Below are positions 17,252-26,269 of a stretch of DNA of 41,685 nucleotides, in pieces. Numbering within the stretch: position 1 is the first letter of the stretch; each line of letters begins with the position of its first letter. The notes under the pieces are model-generated. The model saw nothing but the letters and a program-made list of their open reading frames with translations, was not told where the DNA came from and searched no databases. Both the position numbers and the translations under genes were made by a program. The stretch lies in assembly GCA_013822695.1 (NCBI GenBank), contig PNKW01000022.1:1-41685 (forward strand), given 5' to 3'. This DNA comes from Erythrobacter sp. (GTDB lineage: Bacteria > Pseudomonadota > Alphaproteobacteria > Sphingomonadales > Sphingomonadaceae).

Positions 17252-17815
17252 ATGAAGATCAGCGGCGTCGATATCCGCCCCGGCAACATCCTCGAATATG
17301 AAGGCGGCATCTGGAAGGTCGCCAAGATCCAGCACACCCAGCCGGGCAAGGGCGGGGCCTATATGCAGGTCGAGATGAAGAACCTGCAGGATGGCCGCAA
17401 GACCAACGTGCGCTTCCGCAGCGCCGACACCGTTGAACGCGTGCGGCTCGACACCAAGGACTTCCAGTTCCTCTATGCCGAGGGCGATGATCTCGTCTTC
17501 ATGGACAACGACACCTACGAGCAGATCACCCTGCCGGGCGACCTCCTGGGCGATGCGCGCCCCTTCCTGCAGGACGGGATGCAGGTCGCGCTCGAACTGT
17601 GGGACGAAAAGCCGATCTCGGTCGAACTCCCCGCGCAAGTCGAAGCCACCATCGTCGAGGCTGACGCCGTGGTGAAGGGGCAGACCGCCTCGTCGAGCTA
17701 CAAGCCCGCGATCCTCGACAATGGTGTGCGCATCATGGTGCCGCCGCATATCGGCAGCGGCACGCGCATCATCGTCGATGTCTACGAGCAGGCCTACGTC
17801 GGCAAGGCGGGCTGA
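17252..17815 (+). CDS. efp: Elongation factor P
   Basis: Translation factor that rescues ribosomes stalled at polyproline stretches. The 187-residue protein has three beta-barrel domains: the KOW-like N-domain ([44 protein letters not shown]), the OB central domain, and the C-terminal [29 protein letters not shown]. The tip loop PGKGGA carries lysine (K33), the lysine type rather than the arginine (EarP) type. The ATG at 17252 starts the canonical sequence. An in-frame upstream extension (to 17051) reads as non-coding. Confidence 0.96.
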   Translation: MKISGVDIRPGNILEYEGGIWKVAKIQHTQPGKGGAYMQVEMKNLQDGRKTNVRFRSADTVERVRLDTKDFQFLYAEGDDLVFMDNDTYEQITLPGDLLGDARPFLQDGMQVALELWDEKPISVELPAQVEATIVEADAVVKGQTASSSYKPAILDNGVRIMVPPHIGSGTRIIVDVYEQAYVGKAG

Positions 17816-17822
17816 GCAGCAC

Positions 17823-18641
17823 ATGGCAGCTATTTCCGGCCTCATCCGCGTGATGGAACGCGCCGCGCGCAAGGCGGGTGGGCGTTTGCGGCGCGATTTC
17901 GGCGAAGTCGAGCACTTGCAGGTCTCCCGCAAGGGCCCGGCCGATTTCGTCAGCAAGGCCGACATGCGCTCCGAGCGCACGCTCTATGACGAACTGCTCG
18001 CCGCCCGTCCGGGTTGGGGCTTCGTGATGGAAGAGGCTGGCGTGATCGAGGGCGATCCCGGAAGCCCTCGCTGGATCGTCGATCCGCTCGACGGCACCAG
18101 CAACTTCCTCCACGGCATCCCGCATTTCGCGATCAGCATCGCCGCGCAGGAGCCCCGGCCCGACGGCAAGGGCTGGGGCGATGTGGTCGCGGGCGTGGTC
18201 TATCAGCCGATCACCGACCAGACCTTCTGGGCGGAAAAGTCGCGCGGTGCATGGCTGCAAGACGCGCGCCTCCGGGTCTCGGCCCGCTCGCGCCTGTCGG
18301 ACGCGCTCGTGGCGACCGGCGTGCCCTTCTTCGGCCACGGCGACTTTGCCGAGTGGGGCCGGATCTTCGGCGCCATCGGCCCGGAAGTCGCGGGCATCCG
18401 CCGCTTCGGGGCTGCCTCGCTCGATCTGGCTTACGTCGCGCAGGGTCGCTTCGACGGGTTCTGGGAAAGCGGCCTTTCCGACTGGGACACTGCGGCCGGC
18501 TGCCTGCTGGTGCGTGAGGCGGGCGGCTTCGTCAGCGATTTCCGCGGGCGCAGCGAACCGATTCACTCGGCCCAGGTGCTCGCCGCGAACGACGCGCTGC
18601 ACTCGAAGCTGCACAAGCTGCTGGCGGGCGCGCTGCGCTAG
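17823..18641 (+). CDS. suhB: Inositol monophosphatase family protein
   Basis: Mg-dependent phosphatase of the IMPase/SuhB family. The 272-residue protein has the metal-binding motifs WIVDPLDGTSNFLHG (IPDGT-type) and GLSDWDTAAGCLLVREAGG, plus the EEAG motif in FVMEEAGVIEGD. The substrate could be inositol phosphate, or the protein could be a SuhB-like RNA-polymerase partner. Sequence alone does not decide. The ATG at 17823 lies 7 nt after the efp stop, so the two are co-transcribed. SD weak. Confidence 0.85.
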   Translation: MAAISGLIRVMERAARKAGGRLRRDFGEVEHLQVSRKGPADFVSKADMRSERTLYDELLAARPGWGFVMEEAGVIEGDPGSPRWIVDPLDGTSNFLHGIPHFAISIAAQEPRPDGKGWGDVVAGVVYQPITDQTFWAEKSRGAWLQDARLRVSARSRLSDALVATGVPFFGHGDFAEWGRIFGAIGPEVAGIRRFGAASLDLAYVAQGRFDGFWESGLSDWDTAAGCLLVREAGGFVSDFRGRSEPIHSAQVLAANDALHSKLHKLLAGALR

Positions 18642-18706
18642 AGTGATTGCCTGATCATAGGCGGGTCATAGGCGTGTAGTTGCCATGTGATTGCGGGTTG
18701 CTGCCT

Positions 18707-18722
18707 TGTTTCACGTGGAACA
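18707..18722. promoter_or_regulatory. parS: parS site (ParB-binding centromere)
   Basis: TGTTTCACGTGGAACA differs by one base from the universal parS palindrome TGTTTCACGTGAAACA. The reverse complement, TGTTCCACGTGAAACA, is a variant accepted by many ParB proteins. It lies in the non-coding gap between suhB and tRNA-Leu. parS sites cluster near oriC, so the window may lie in the origin-proximal domain (inference). I see no second copy in this window. Confidence 0.85.
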
Positions 18723-18784
18723 TGGCCACGGCGCTTGATGCCGAGCGGGGACCTCGCTAACAGCGCGATGAATCTGCTCCGGGG

Positions 18785-18869
18785 GCCCCTGTGGTGGAAT
18801 TGGTAGACGCGACCGACTCAAAATCGGTTTTCGAAAGAAGTGCCAGTTCGAGTCTGGCCAGGGGCACCA
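18785..18869 (+). tRNA. tRNA-Leu (anticodon CAA)
   Basis: Class II tRNA with a long variable arm. The acceptor stem is GCCCCTG/CAGGGGC, with discriminator A and encoded CCA at 18867-18869. The anticodon arm is ACCGA-CTCAAAA-TCGGT, giving anticodon CAA (UUG codon). The T-arm is GTTCGAGTC. Confidence 0.96.
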
Positions 18870-18934
18870 CTCGCCGCGATGCGCGACAAACCGCTTGCCG
18901 CCGCCGCAACAGCCACTAGCGTTGCGATCAGGCC

Positions 18935-20764
18935 ATGCTGCAAGCTCCTTCTCCCCACGCGATTGCGGCCATGGCGGTGACCATCGCCATGTTCATCGCC
19001 TTTGCCCGCGGCAGGTATCGCGAGGAGATCATCAGCCTCGTCACCATCGCGGTGATCGCGGTCGGGCTCTATTTCGCGCCGCTCCCCGATACCCGCCCGA
19101 CCGACGGGCTGGCGCTTGCTTTCGGCGGCTTCGGCCACTCGGCACTGATCACCATCTGCGCGCTGATGATCATGGGGCGGGGGCTGGTGGTGACCGGCGC
19201 GCTGGAGCCCTTTGCGCGGGTGCTCGAAGGCGTGTTCCGGGTGAACCCGCAGACCGGCTTGCTGACCGCGCTGCTGGTCGCCTTCACCCTGTCGATGTTC
19301 GTCAACGATACCCCCGTCATGGTGCTGCTGATCCCGATCATCGTCGCGATTGCCGCCAAGGGCCTGATGCCCTCGTCCAAGATCCTGATGCCGGTCAACA
19401 CCGCGGTGCTGCTGGGCGGAATGGCGACGACCATCGGCACTTCGACCAACATCCTCGTCGTCACCATTGCCGATGATCTCGGGATGAAGCCCATCGGGGT
19501 GTTCCAGTTCACCCCGATCGTGCTGATGGCCGCGCTTATCGCGATCCCCTATCTGTGGCTGGTGATGCCGCGGATGCTGCGCGACAACAGCACCGGGCCC
19601 GATCTTGCGGCGCGGATATTCCACACTCGCCTTAGGGTTGGCACCAGCAGCGTGCTGGCGGGCGGTGACCTGTCGAGCCTCGGCGCGAAATTGCCGCAGG
19701 GGATCACCATTCACAATGCCCCTCAGGGGCCGGTCGCACCGGGGCAGGGCCTGCACATCTCCGGCTCCCACGCCGCGATCGAGGAAGCCGCCCGCGCGCT
19801 CAAGGGCGAGTTGGCACCGGGCTGGATCATCGACCGCATTCGCCGGGTCTCGAAGACGCTGGGGGAAGATATCGTCGCGGTCGAGATGACTGTGACCGCG
19901 GATTCGCGCCTGCTCGGCCGCACGCTGGCGGGATCGGCAATCGCCGACCTCTACCGGGTCGCGGTGCTCGGCATCCACCGGCCGGGAGTGGAGCGGCGCG
20001 GCGAGGTTGAAGACGTGCCTGCCGCGGAGATCCGCGACGGCGATGTGCTGCTCGCTATCGGCCTTGCCGAGGATCTCGACAACTTCGCCCGCAGCGACGC
20101 GCTGCTCAGACTGGAAGGCGCGCGCGAGTTGCCGCGCCGGTCCAAGGCTGTGCTGGCGGGCGCGATCATGCTCGGCGCGATCTCCACCGCTTCGATCGGC
20201 CTGCCTTGGGTCGATGAAGGCGGCTATGCGCCGATCAAGCTGCCGATCGCGATCTCTGCGCTGGCGGGCGCGATCCTGATGTTCGTGAGCGGCTGCGTAG
20301 TATTCGACCGGGTCGGGCGGGCGCTGTCGGCCAAGGTGATCGTGCTGATTGCCGCAAGCCTCGCCATCGGCCGGGTGATCGACGAGAGCGGGGCGGCGGC
20401 GTGGCTGGGGCAGGCGCTTTCTTTGGGGCTCGGCTATCTTCCGCCCGCGCTTGTGCTGGCCGCGATCATGCTGTTCGTGACCGTGCTTACCAACTTCGCT
20501 TCCAACGCGACTGCGGCGACCATCGGGACGCCGATTGCCTACAACATCGCGGGCCAATTGGGCCTGCCGCCAGAGCCGATGGTGCTGGCGGTGTTGTTTG
20601 GCTGCAATCTCAGTTTCGCGACGCCGATCGCCTATCAGACCAACCTGCTGATCATGTCCGAGGGCGGCTACAACTTCGGCGACTATGTGCGCGCGGGCAC
20701 GCCGCTGGTGGCGATCATGGTGACGGTGCTCTCGGTGCTTCTGGTGTTGTGGTACGGGATGTGA
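18935..20764 (+). CDS. SLC13/DASS-type anion permease with internal TrkA-C domains
   Basis: 609-residue transporter with two half-transporters of multiple membrane helices (about residues 5-215 and 400-609) of the citrate/sulfate/arsenite permease superfamily. Each half has a conserved loop: FVNDTPVMVLLIPIIVAIA...TIGTSTNILVV and NFASNATAATIGTPIAYNIA...SFATPIAYQTNLLIM. The cytoplasmic insert between them (about 230-390) reads as two TrkA-C/RCK_C regulatory domains (LRVGTSSVLAGG..., EMTVTADSRLLGRTLAGSAI...DGDVLLAIG). This is the architecture of sulfate or dicarboxylate SLC13 proteins. The substrate cannot be read. It precedes an exported M20 peptidase by 46 bp and may share a transcript with it. 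Confidence 0.85.
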   Translation: MLQAPSPHAIAAMAVTIAMFIAFARGRYREEIISLVTIAVIAVGLYFAPLPDTRPTDGLALAFGGFGHSALITICALMIMGRGLVVTGALEPFARVLEGVFRVNPQTGLLTALLVAFTLSMFVNDTPVMVLLIPIIVAIAAKGLMPSSKILMPVNTAVLLGGMATTIGTSTNILVVTIADDLGMKPIGVFQFTPIVLMAALIAIPYLWLVMPRMLRDNSTGPDLAARIFHTRLRVGTSSVLAGGDLSSLGAKLPQGITIHNAPQGPVAPGQGLHISGSHAAIEEAARALKGELAPGWIIDRIRRVSKTLGEDIVAVEMTVTADSRLLGRTLAGSAIADLYRVAVLGIHRPGVERRGEVEDVPAAEIRDGDVLLAIGLAEDLDNFARSDALLRLEGARELPRRSKAVLAGAIMLGAISTASIGLPWVDEGGYAPIKLPIAISALAGAILMFVSGCVVFDRVGRALSAKVIVLIAASLAIGRVIDESGAAAWLGQALSLGLGYLPPALVLAAIMLFVTVLTNFASNATAATIGTPIAYNIAGQLGLPPEPMVLAVLFGCNLSFATPIAYQTNLLIMSEGGYNFGDYVRAGTPLVAIMVTVLSVLLVLWYGM

Positions 20765-20810
20765 GCGCGGCAGCGGACGCGGGTTCAGAGACAAATCAAG
20801 GGGAAGAGCG

Positions 20811-22130
20811 ATGCGGATGATGGCGATGCTGGCAGCGGCGAGCGTGTTGGCACTGGGGGCGGTGCCCGCACAGGCCGACGCGCTGCGCGACGCGGTGGCG
20901 GCGGACCTGCCGGCGCTGGTGGAGCTCTACCGCGACCTCCATGCCAATCCCGAACTGAGCTTCCAGGAGGTCGAAACCGCCAGGAAGCTCGCCGCCCGTG
21001 CCCGGGCGCTCGGCTTCACGGTGACCGAGGGCGTCGGCAAGACCGGCGTGGTCGCGGTGATGGAGAACGGCCCCGGCCCGGTGGTGATGCTGCGCGCCGA
21101 CATGGACGGCCTGCCGGTGGTCGAGCAGACGGGTCTGCCCTTCGCCTCCAGGAAGCGCGCCGTGCCTGCGACGGGGGTGGAGACCGGGGTGATGCACGCC
21201 TGCGGGCACGACACCCACATGACTGCCTGGATCGGCACGGCGCAGCTGCTGGCCGCGCGCAAGAGCGAGTGGTCGGGCACGCTGGTGATGATCCTCCAGC
21301 CTGCCGAGGAGACCGGTGAGGGCGCCAAGGCGATGCTCGACGATGGGCTCTTCACTCGCTTCCCCAAGCCTGACTACGTGCTCGCCTTCCACGATGCGGC
21401 GCAGGCGCCCGCGGGCTTCATCGGCTATACCAAGGGCTTCGCGCTCGCCAACGTCGATTCGGTCGATGTGGTGGTGCCGGGTGTGGGCGGGCACGGCGCC
21501 TACCCGCATACCACCAAGGACCCGATCGTGATCGCCGCGAGCATCGTCATGCGATTGCAGACGCTGGTCAGCCGCGAGCAAAACCCGGGCGATCCGGCGG
21601 TGGTGACGGTGGGGAGCTTTCAGGCGGGCTCCAAGCACAACATCATCCCCGATGAAGCGCGCCTGCAACTGACGGTGCGCAGCTACTCGGACGAGACGAG
21701 AAAGCGCCTGCTCGATGGCATCGCCCGCATCGCACGCGGCGAGGCCATCGCGGCGGGCGTGCCCGAGGACAAGATGCCGCGCGTGACGGTGCAGGACCCC
21801 TATACGCCCGCGACCTTCAACACGCCCGCGTTCACCGAGCAGGTGATGGCAGGCCTCAAGCCGCGCTTTGAAGGCCGGGTGTTCGAGACGCAGGCGGTGA
21901 TGGGCGGCGAGGATTTCGGCCGCTACTACCGCGCTGACAAGGCCAATGTCGAAAGCCTGATCTTCTGGGTCGGCGGGGTGCCGCAGGCAGAGTGGGCGCG
22001 CGCGCAGAAGGGTGAGATCGAACTGCCCTCGCTGCATTCCCCCTTCTGGGCGCCCGACGCGCCGGTGGTGATCGCAACCGCGACCGAGGCGCTGACGGCT
22101 GCGACGCTGAAGCTGATGGAGAAGAAGTAG
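20811..22130 (+). CDS. Exported M20 amidohydrolase (HipO-like)
   Basis: 439-residue dizinc amidohydrolase with a Sec signal (MAMLAAASVLALGAVPAQA, cleaved near residue 22-24). Metal ligands and catalytic residues are in DMDGLPV, VMHACGHDTH (His/Asp cluster), LQPAEETGEGA (Glu pair), AFHD and the C-terminal GGEDFG. M20D members hydrolyse N-acyl amino acids, hippurate or small amides. The exact substrate is open. The ATG at 20811 follows GGGGAAGAG. A strong bidirectional terminator follows its stop. Confidence 0.88.
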   Translation: MRMMAMLAAASVLALGAVPAQADALRDAVAADLPALVELYRDLHANPELSFQEVETARKLAARARALGFTVTEGVGKTGVVAVMENGPGPVVMLRADMDGLPVVEQTGLPFASRKRAVPATGVETGVMHACGHDTHMTAWIGTAQLLAARKSEWSGTLVMILQPAEETGEGAKAMLDDGLFTRFPKPDYVLAFHDAAQAPAGFIGYTKGFALANVDSVDVVVPGVGGHGAYPHTTKDPIVIAASIVMRLQTLVSREQNPGDPAVVTVGSFQAGSKHNIIPDEARLQLTVRSYSDETRKRLLDGIARIARGEAIAAGVPEDKMPRVTVQDPYTPATFNTPAFTEQVMAGLKPRFEGRVFETQAVMGGEDFGRYYRADKANVESLIFWVGGVPQAEWARAQKGEIELPSLHSPFWAPDAPVVIATATEALTAATLKLMEKK

Positions 22131-22156
22131 GCACCGCGCCCGCCCGCACAAAAAGG

Positions 22157-22198
22157 CGGCCGCCGGAGCGCAGCCCTTGCAGGGCGCTCCGACGGCCG
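22157..22198. terminator. Bidirectional terminator
   Basis: CGGCCGCCGGAGCGC (22157-22171) pairs with GCGCTCCGACGGCCG (22184-22198) with a single mismatch and a 12-nt loop. TTTCTCC follows on the plus strand. On the minus strand the five A bases before the hairpin give UUUUU. It separates the M20 gene from the convergent small gene at 22231-22416 and should work in both directions, better on the minus strand. Confidence 0.85.
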
Positions 22199-22230
22199 TT
22201 TCTCCTCCCCAGGAGAACAGTGTGATCGGG

Positions 22231-22416
22231 TTACTCGCCCGACGGAACGTAGGTGCCGAGGCGGTGGTGCAGGGCGTTGATCTTGGCCAGCTCCTCGCGG
22301 TCCTCGGTCGCGCGGGCGTGGCTTTCGAGCGCGCGGCGCAGCAGCTTCATATCGGCGGTCGAAAGCAGCGCGCGGGCGCGGGACGGCTCGGTCTTGGGGG
22401 TGTCGGTATCGGTCAT
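22231..22416 (-). CDS. Small conserved-looking protein downstream of aceA
   Basis: 61-residue acidic protein, TDTDTPKTEPSRARALLSTADMKLLRRALESH and so on, predicted helical, without signal or membrane segment. I do not recognise a family. The start is supported by GGAGAG 5 nt upstream. The AGAG...TGAC upstream region contains the palindrome GGGTGATGTCACCC at 22430-22443. The codon usage resembles its neighbours and it is followed by the terminator at 22157-22198, which supports a real gene. Confidence 0.65.
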   Translation of the reverse strand: MTDTDTPKTEPSRARALLSTADMKLLRRALESHARATEDREELAKINALHHRLGTYVPSGE

Positions 22417-22429
22417 GTCACTCTCCGCT

Positions 22430-22443
22430 GGGTGATGTCACCC
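22430..22443. promoter_or_regulatory. Palindrome upstream of the small gene
   Basis: GGGTGATGTCACCC has 6-bp perfect arms around a 2-bp centre and lies just upstream of the SD of the 61-residue gene, between it and aceA. This is typical of a small operator for a dimeric regulator. The regulator is unknown. Confidence 0.35.
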
Positions 22444-22516
22444 GCGTGTCCTTAGGCGGCTTTGCGGGCAACCGGAAGGCCGCAAATCGCAGCCCTCCGG
22501 CCCTCTCCCGGGCGTC

Positions 22517-24115
22517 TTACGCCGCCTCGAACTGGTTCATCGTGTTGTGGGCGCCGCCAGCCTTGAGCGCGGCTTCACCGGCGAAGTACTCCTTGTGATC
22601 ATCGCCAATGTCGGAGCCCGACATGTTCTGGTGCTTCACACAGGCGATGCCCTGGCGGATCTCCTCGCGCTGCACGTTCTTGACGTAGCCGAGCATGCCC
22701 GCCTCGCCGAAGTACTCGCGGGCGAGGTTGTCGGTGCTGAGCGCGGCGGTGTGGTACGTCGGCAGGGTGATGAGGTGGTGGAAGATCCCGGCCCGCGCAG
22801 CGGCGTCGCGCTGGAAGGTGCGGATCTTCTCGTCGGCTTCGTTCGAAAGTTCGGTGCCGTCGTAATCGACGCTCATGAGCTTGGCGCGGTCGTAAGCCGA
22901 GACGTCCTTGCCCGCCGTTTCCCAGGCGTCGAACACCTGCTGGCGGAAGTTCAGCGTCCAGTTGAAGCTGGGCGAGTTGTTGTAGACCAGCTTGGCGTTG
23001 GGCACGACTTCGCGAATGCGGTCGACCATGCTGGCGATCTGCTCGACATGGGGCTTCTCGGTCTCGATCCACAGGAGGTCGGCGCCGTTCTGCAAGGACG
23101 TGATGCAGTCGAGCACGACCCGGTCCTCGCCCGTGCCGGCGCGGAACTGGTAGAGATTGGAGGGCAGGCGCTTGGGCGCAAGCAGCTTGCCGTCGCGGCT
23201 GATGAAGACCTGGCCGTTGGTGATGTTGGCCGGATCGACTTCCTCGGCGTCGAGGAAGCTGTTGTACTGATCACCCAGATCACCCGGCTCCTTCGAGAAG
23301 GCGATCTGCTTGGTGAGGCCAGCGCCGAGCGAATCGGTGCGGGCGACGATGATCCCGTCTTCCACACCCATTTCCAGGAAGGCCATGCGGCAGGCGCGGA
23401 TCTTCTGGAGGAAGTCTTCATGCGGCACGGTGACCTTGCCGTCCTGGTGGCCGCACTGCTTCTCGTCCGAGACCTGGTTCTCGATCTGGAGCGCACAGGC
23501 GCCGGCTTCGATCATCTTCTTGGCGAGGAGGTAGGTCGCTTCGGCATTGCCGAAGCCTGCGTCGATATCGGCGATGATCGGCACGACGTGGGTTTCGTAG
23601 TTGTCGATGGCGTTCTCGATGCGCTTGGCTTCGACCGCGTCACCGGCCTTGCGGGCAGCGTCGAGCGCGCGGAACATCATGCCGAGTTCGCGGGCGTCGG
23701 CCTGCTTGAGGAATGTGTAGAGCTCCTCGATCAGCGCGGGCACCGAGGTCTTCTCGTGCATCGACTGGTCGGGCAGCGGTCCGAACTCGCTGCGCAGCGC
23801 GGCGACCATCCAGCCCGAGAGGTAGAGGTAACGCTGCTTGGTGGTGCCGAAGTGCTTCTTGATCGCGATCAGCTTCTGTTGGGCGATGAAGCCGTGCCAG
23901 CAGCCGAGCGACTGGGTGTACTTGGCGGTGTCCGCATCATAGGCGGCCATGTCGGCGCGCATGATCTTCGCGGTGTACTTGGCGATGTCGAGGCCGGTGC
24001 GGAAACGGTTCTGGATCACCATGCGGGCGGCGCTCTCGGGGTCGATCGCGGCCCAGCTCGGCCCATTGGCGGCGACGACATCGCGCATCTGGGTGATGGT
24101 GTTCTGGTAGGTCAT
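22517..24115 (-). CDS. aceA: Isocitrate lyase
   Basis: Glyoxylate-bypass enzyme cleaving isocitrate to glyoxylate and succinate, needed for growth on acetate and fatty acids. The 532-residue protein is the long isocitrate lyase type. Motifs: catalytic cysteine in KQCGHQDGK (canonical KKCGH), IADIDAGFGNAEAT (Mg site), and SPSFNWTLNF. The ATG at 24115 is chosen over 24121 because AGGAG lies 6 nt before it and directly abuts the other. The divergent ScfR/RamB-like gene is probably its regulator. A 61-residue gene follows after about 100 bp on the same strand. Confidence 0.94.
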   Translation of the reverse strand: MTYQNTITQMRDVVAANGPSWAAIDPESAARMVIQNRFRTGLDIAKYTAKIMRADMAAYDADTAKYTQSLGCWHGFIAQQKLIAIKKHFGTTKQRYLYLSGWMVAALRSEFGPLPDQSMHEKTSVPALIEELYTFLKQADARELGMMFRALDAARKAGDAVEAKRIENAIDNYETHVVPIIADIDAGFGNAEATYLLAKKMIEAGACALQIENQVSDEKQCGHQDGKVTVPHEDFLQKIRACRMAFLEMGVEDGIIVARTDSLGAGLTKQIAFSKEPGDLGDQYNSFLDAEEVDPANITNGQVFISRDGKLLAPKRLPSNLYQFRAGTGEDRVVLDCITSLQNGADLLWIETEKPHVEQIASMVDRIREVVPNAKLVYNNSPSFNWTLNFRQQVFDAWETAGKDVSAYDRAKLMSVDYDGTELSNEADEKIRTFQRDAAARAGIFHHLITLPTYHTAALSTDNLAREYFGEAGMLGYVKNVQREEIRQGIACVKHQNMSGSDIGDDHKEYFAGEAALKAGGAHNTMNQFEAA

Positions 24116-24274
24116 GTGCATCTCCTGTCCGTCCTGGGGAGAGGGCGAGGGGCCTTTGAGGACTCGCGCCGCCGGGATGGGGAGCCTTTGCGCTTGTGCG
24201 GCGCAGCATGACAGGGAAAATTACAGGAAATCGTGTCGCTATGCGGACAATTGCCCGCGATCTTGTGTCAATCG

Positions 24275-24288
24275 GTAAATAAGTTTAC
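24275..24288. promoter_or_regulatory. Candidate operator between aceA and its regulator
   Basis: GTAAATAAGTTTAC is a perfect inverted repeat (GTAAA-N4-TTTAC) ending 8 nt before the regulator's ATG. No clear SD lies between it and the ATG, so the regulator could be autoregulated or leaderless. The same half-sites appear in front of the prs operon (26270-26293). Confidence 0.5.
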
Positions 24289-24296
24289 AAAACCGC

Positions 24297-25649
24297 ATGA
24301 CTGATACCCTCCTCGCCGGACCCGCCCTGCGCCGCCTGCGCAAGCGCGAAGGCCTCACCCAAGCCAATATGGCAAGCCTGCTCGGCATCTCGCCCTCCTA
24401 TCTCAACCTGATCGAGCGGAACCAGCGACCCCTGTCGGCCCGCGTGCTGGTGCAGGTCATCGAGCGCTTCGACTTCGATCCGCGTTCCCTGCGTGAGGAT
24501 GACGCGATCGGCGGGCTCGACGGCATGGCGCGCCGCATGGCCGACAAGCGTTTCGCCGATCTCGGGATCGACCGCGAGGAGGTACAGGAATTCCTCGCCG
24601 CCGCCCCGCAGGTCGCCGCCGCCTTCGCGCGGCTTTACGACAGCGGGGGAGGGGGCGAGCGCGTCGTCGCCGAGGACGCCGCCGTCTCCACCCGCCGCGC
24701 GATCGAACGCTGGCAGAACCACTTCGCCGATCTCGACCATGCCGCCGAAGACCTTGCCGATGAACTCCGTCTGTCGCGCGGGGAGATCAGTGCCGCCTTG
24801 TCCGAACGCCTGCGCGAAAGGCATCAGCTTCAGGTGCGCATCTTGCCCGCCGAGGTGATGCCGGGGCAGGTTCACCGGCTCGACCTCCACGCGCGCCAGT
24901 TGCAGCTCTCCGAAATGCTCCCCGGCGCCGCCCGCCGGTTCCAGATCGCGCGGCAGGTGGGGCAGCTCGAAATGCGCGATGGCATCGAGACGATCGTTGC
25001 AGGCGCGAACCTCGCCAGCCTCGAGGCGCGCGATCTCTTGCGCGAACATATCGCCGATTACCTCGCCGGCGCCCTGCTGCTGCCCTACCGCCGCTTCCTG
25101 CGCGCCTGCGAGGCGACCGGATACGACCTTGCCGTCCTGCAGCGCCGCTTCGCCGTCAGCTTCGATCAGGTCGCCGAGCGCCTCACCACGCTGGGCCGGG
25201 TCGGTGAGCGGGGCTTGCCGTTCTTCATGGCGGTGATCGACCGGGCGGGGCGCATGACCCGCTTTATTGCCGGGGGGAGCGGGGCACTCTACCCGCTCGA
25301 GGGTGCGCGCTGGCCCGCATGGGTGCCCTATGCCGCCTTCGAGCGGCCGGGCACCGTGCTCACCCAGGCCGCGACCTTCGGCGAGGGCGAGGGTGCGGGC
25401 CGTCATTGGTTCACCATCACCCGGACCGTCGATGGCGACGGGGTAATGTGCTCAGGGCGGCGCGCGGTGGTGCTGGGGATCGAGGCGCGCTTTGCTGCAG
25501 ACCTCGCCCATGCGCGCGGGGCTTCGCTCGACCGGCTCGATGCGGTGCCGCTCGGCACGCCTTGCGGGCGCTGCGGCAAGGCCGAATGCCTCACCCCTGC
25601 ACCTGCCCGCCTCGCCAGCACTCTGCCGCGCCCGCGTTCCGGCGTGTGA
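24297..25649 (+). CDS. Short-chain fatty acyl transcriptional regulator (ScfR/RamB-like)
   Basis: 450-residue transcription factor with an N-terminal Xre/Cro-type HTH (GPALRRLRKREGLTQANMASLLGISPSYLNLIERNQRPLSARVLVQV). It has an IrrE/M78-like central domain whose HExxH region is degenerate (EHIADYLAGALLLPYRRFLRACEATGYDL). The C-terminal DUF2083 part has clustered cysteines (CGRCGKAEC, likely metal-binding). These are the hallmarks of RamB/ScfR regulators, which control glyoxylate and propionate genes in response to short-chain acyl-CoA. The divergent position to aceA supports this. The stop is 4 nt from the convergent SnoaL-like gene. Confidence 0.88.
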   Translation: MTDTLLAGPALRRLRKREGLTQANMASLLGISPSYLNLIERNQRPLSARVLVQVIERFDFDPRSLREDDAIGGLDGMARRMADKRFADLGIDREEVQEFLAAAPQVAAAFARLYDSGGGGERVVAEDAAVSTRRAIERWQNHFADLDHAAEDLADELRLSRGEISAALSERLRERHQLQVRILPAEVMPGQVHRLDLHARQLQLSEMLPGAARRFQIARQVGQLEMRDGIETIVAGANLASLEARDLLREHIADYLAGALLLPYRRFLRACEATGYDLAVLQRRFAVSFDQVAERLTTLGRVGERGLPFFMAVIDRAGRMTRFIAGGSGALYPLEGARWPAWVPYAAFERPGTVLTQAATFGEGEGAGRHWFTITRTVDGDGVMCSGRRAVVLGIEARFAADLAHARGASLDRLDAVPLGTPCGRCGKAECLTPAPARLASTLPRPRSGV

Positions 25650-25653
25650 CGGG

Positions 25654-26142
25654 TCAGAATTGCTGATTGGAAGCGTGGATGTGGAGAATTTTCCAGTCGC
25701 CGCCGCGTCGCACCAGCACGATCGTGCGCCTCCCGAGCCGCTCGGGATTGTCGAAATGGAAGGTGCACAGCGCCATGTCACCGTGGAGTTGCACGAGCAG
25801 GTCGTGAATGAGATCAGGACGATGATACGGCGGACCTGTCCGTTCTTTGGGCAAGGCGAGCGCAATGCGACGCATCGCGGCAGGCATGCCGCTCGCTCGC
25901 TTGAGGCTTTCCCGCGTGGGGGCAGACTGATTCGTTCCGGCATAGATGCCGTCGAAGCTGGTAGCCTCGGGGGCGAAGGCCGTTTCCATGGCAGCAAGGT
26001 CGCAGGCCGCGAAACTGCGCAGGAAGCTCATCAAGACTGCCTCTGCCGAACCCGCCTCGTCGCCGTCCAAGGCGATCTGAGGGGTTGCCGCGGCCAACAA
26101 CCCGATCCCCATCGCTTCGCGTCGGTTGCTTTGCCCGGCCAT
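25654..26142 (-). CDS. SnoaL-like/NTF2 protein with N-terminal signal-like segment
   Basis: 162-residue protein. The N-terminus (GQSNRREAMGIGLLAAATPQIAL) resembles a short export signal, perhaps Tat-like. The body has SnoaL/DUF4440-type sequence (LRSFAACDLAAMETAFAPEATSFDG..., WKILHIHASN). The start is supported by GGGAG about 6 nt upstream. Its stop is 4 nt from the regulator's stop (convergent). The function is unknown. Confidence 0.75.
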   Translation of the reverse strand: MAGQSNRREAMGIGLLAAATPQIALDGDEAGSAEAVLMSFLRSFAACDLAAMETAFAPEATSFDGIYAGTNQSAPTRESLKRASGMPAAMRRIALALPKERTGPPYHRPDLIHDLLVQLHGDMALCTFHFDNPERLGRRTIVLVRRGGDWKILHIHASNQQF

Positions 26143-26269
26143 AACCGACTCCCGCTTTGCCTGAATTCATCCTGCCCCATGCCTAACCCGGAACGGCGAC
26201 GAAAGCACCCCCGAGACGACAGATTGCAAATCCGCCATTAACCCTCGCACCCCGCAGAAATGCGCGCAC

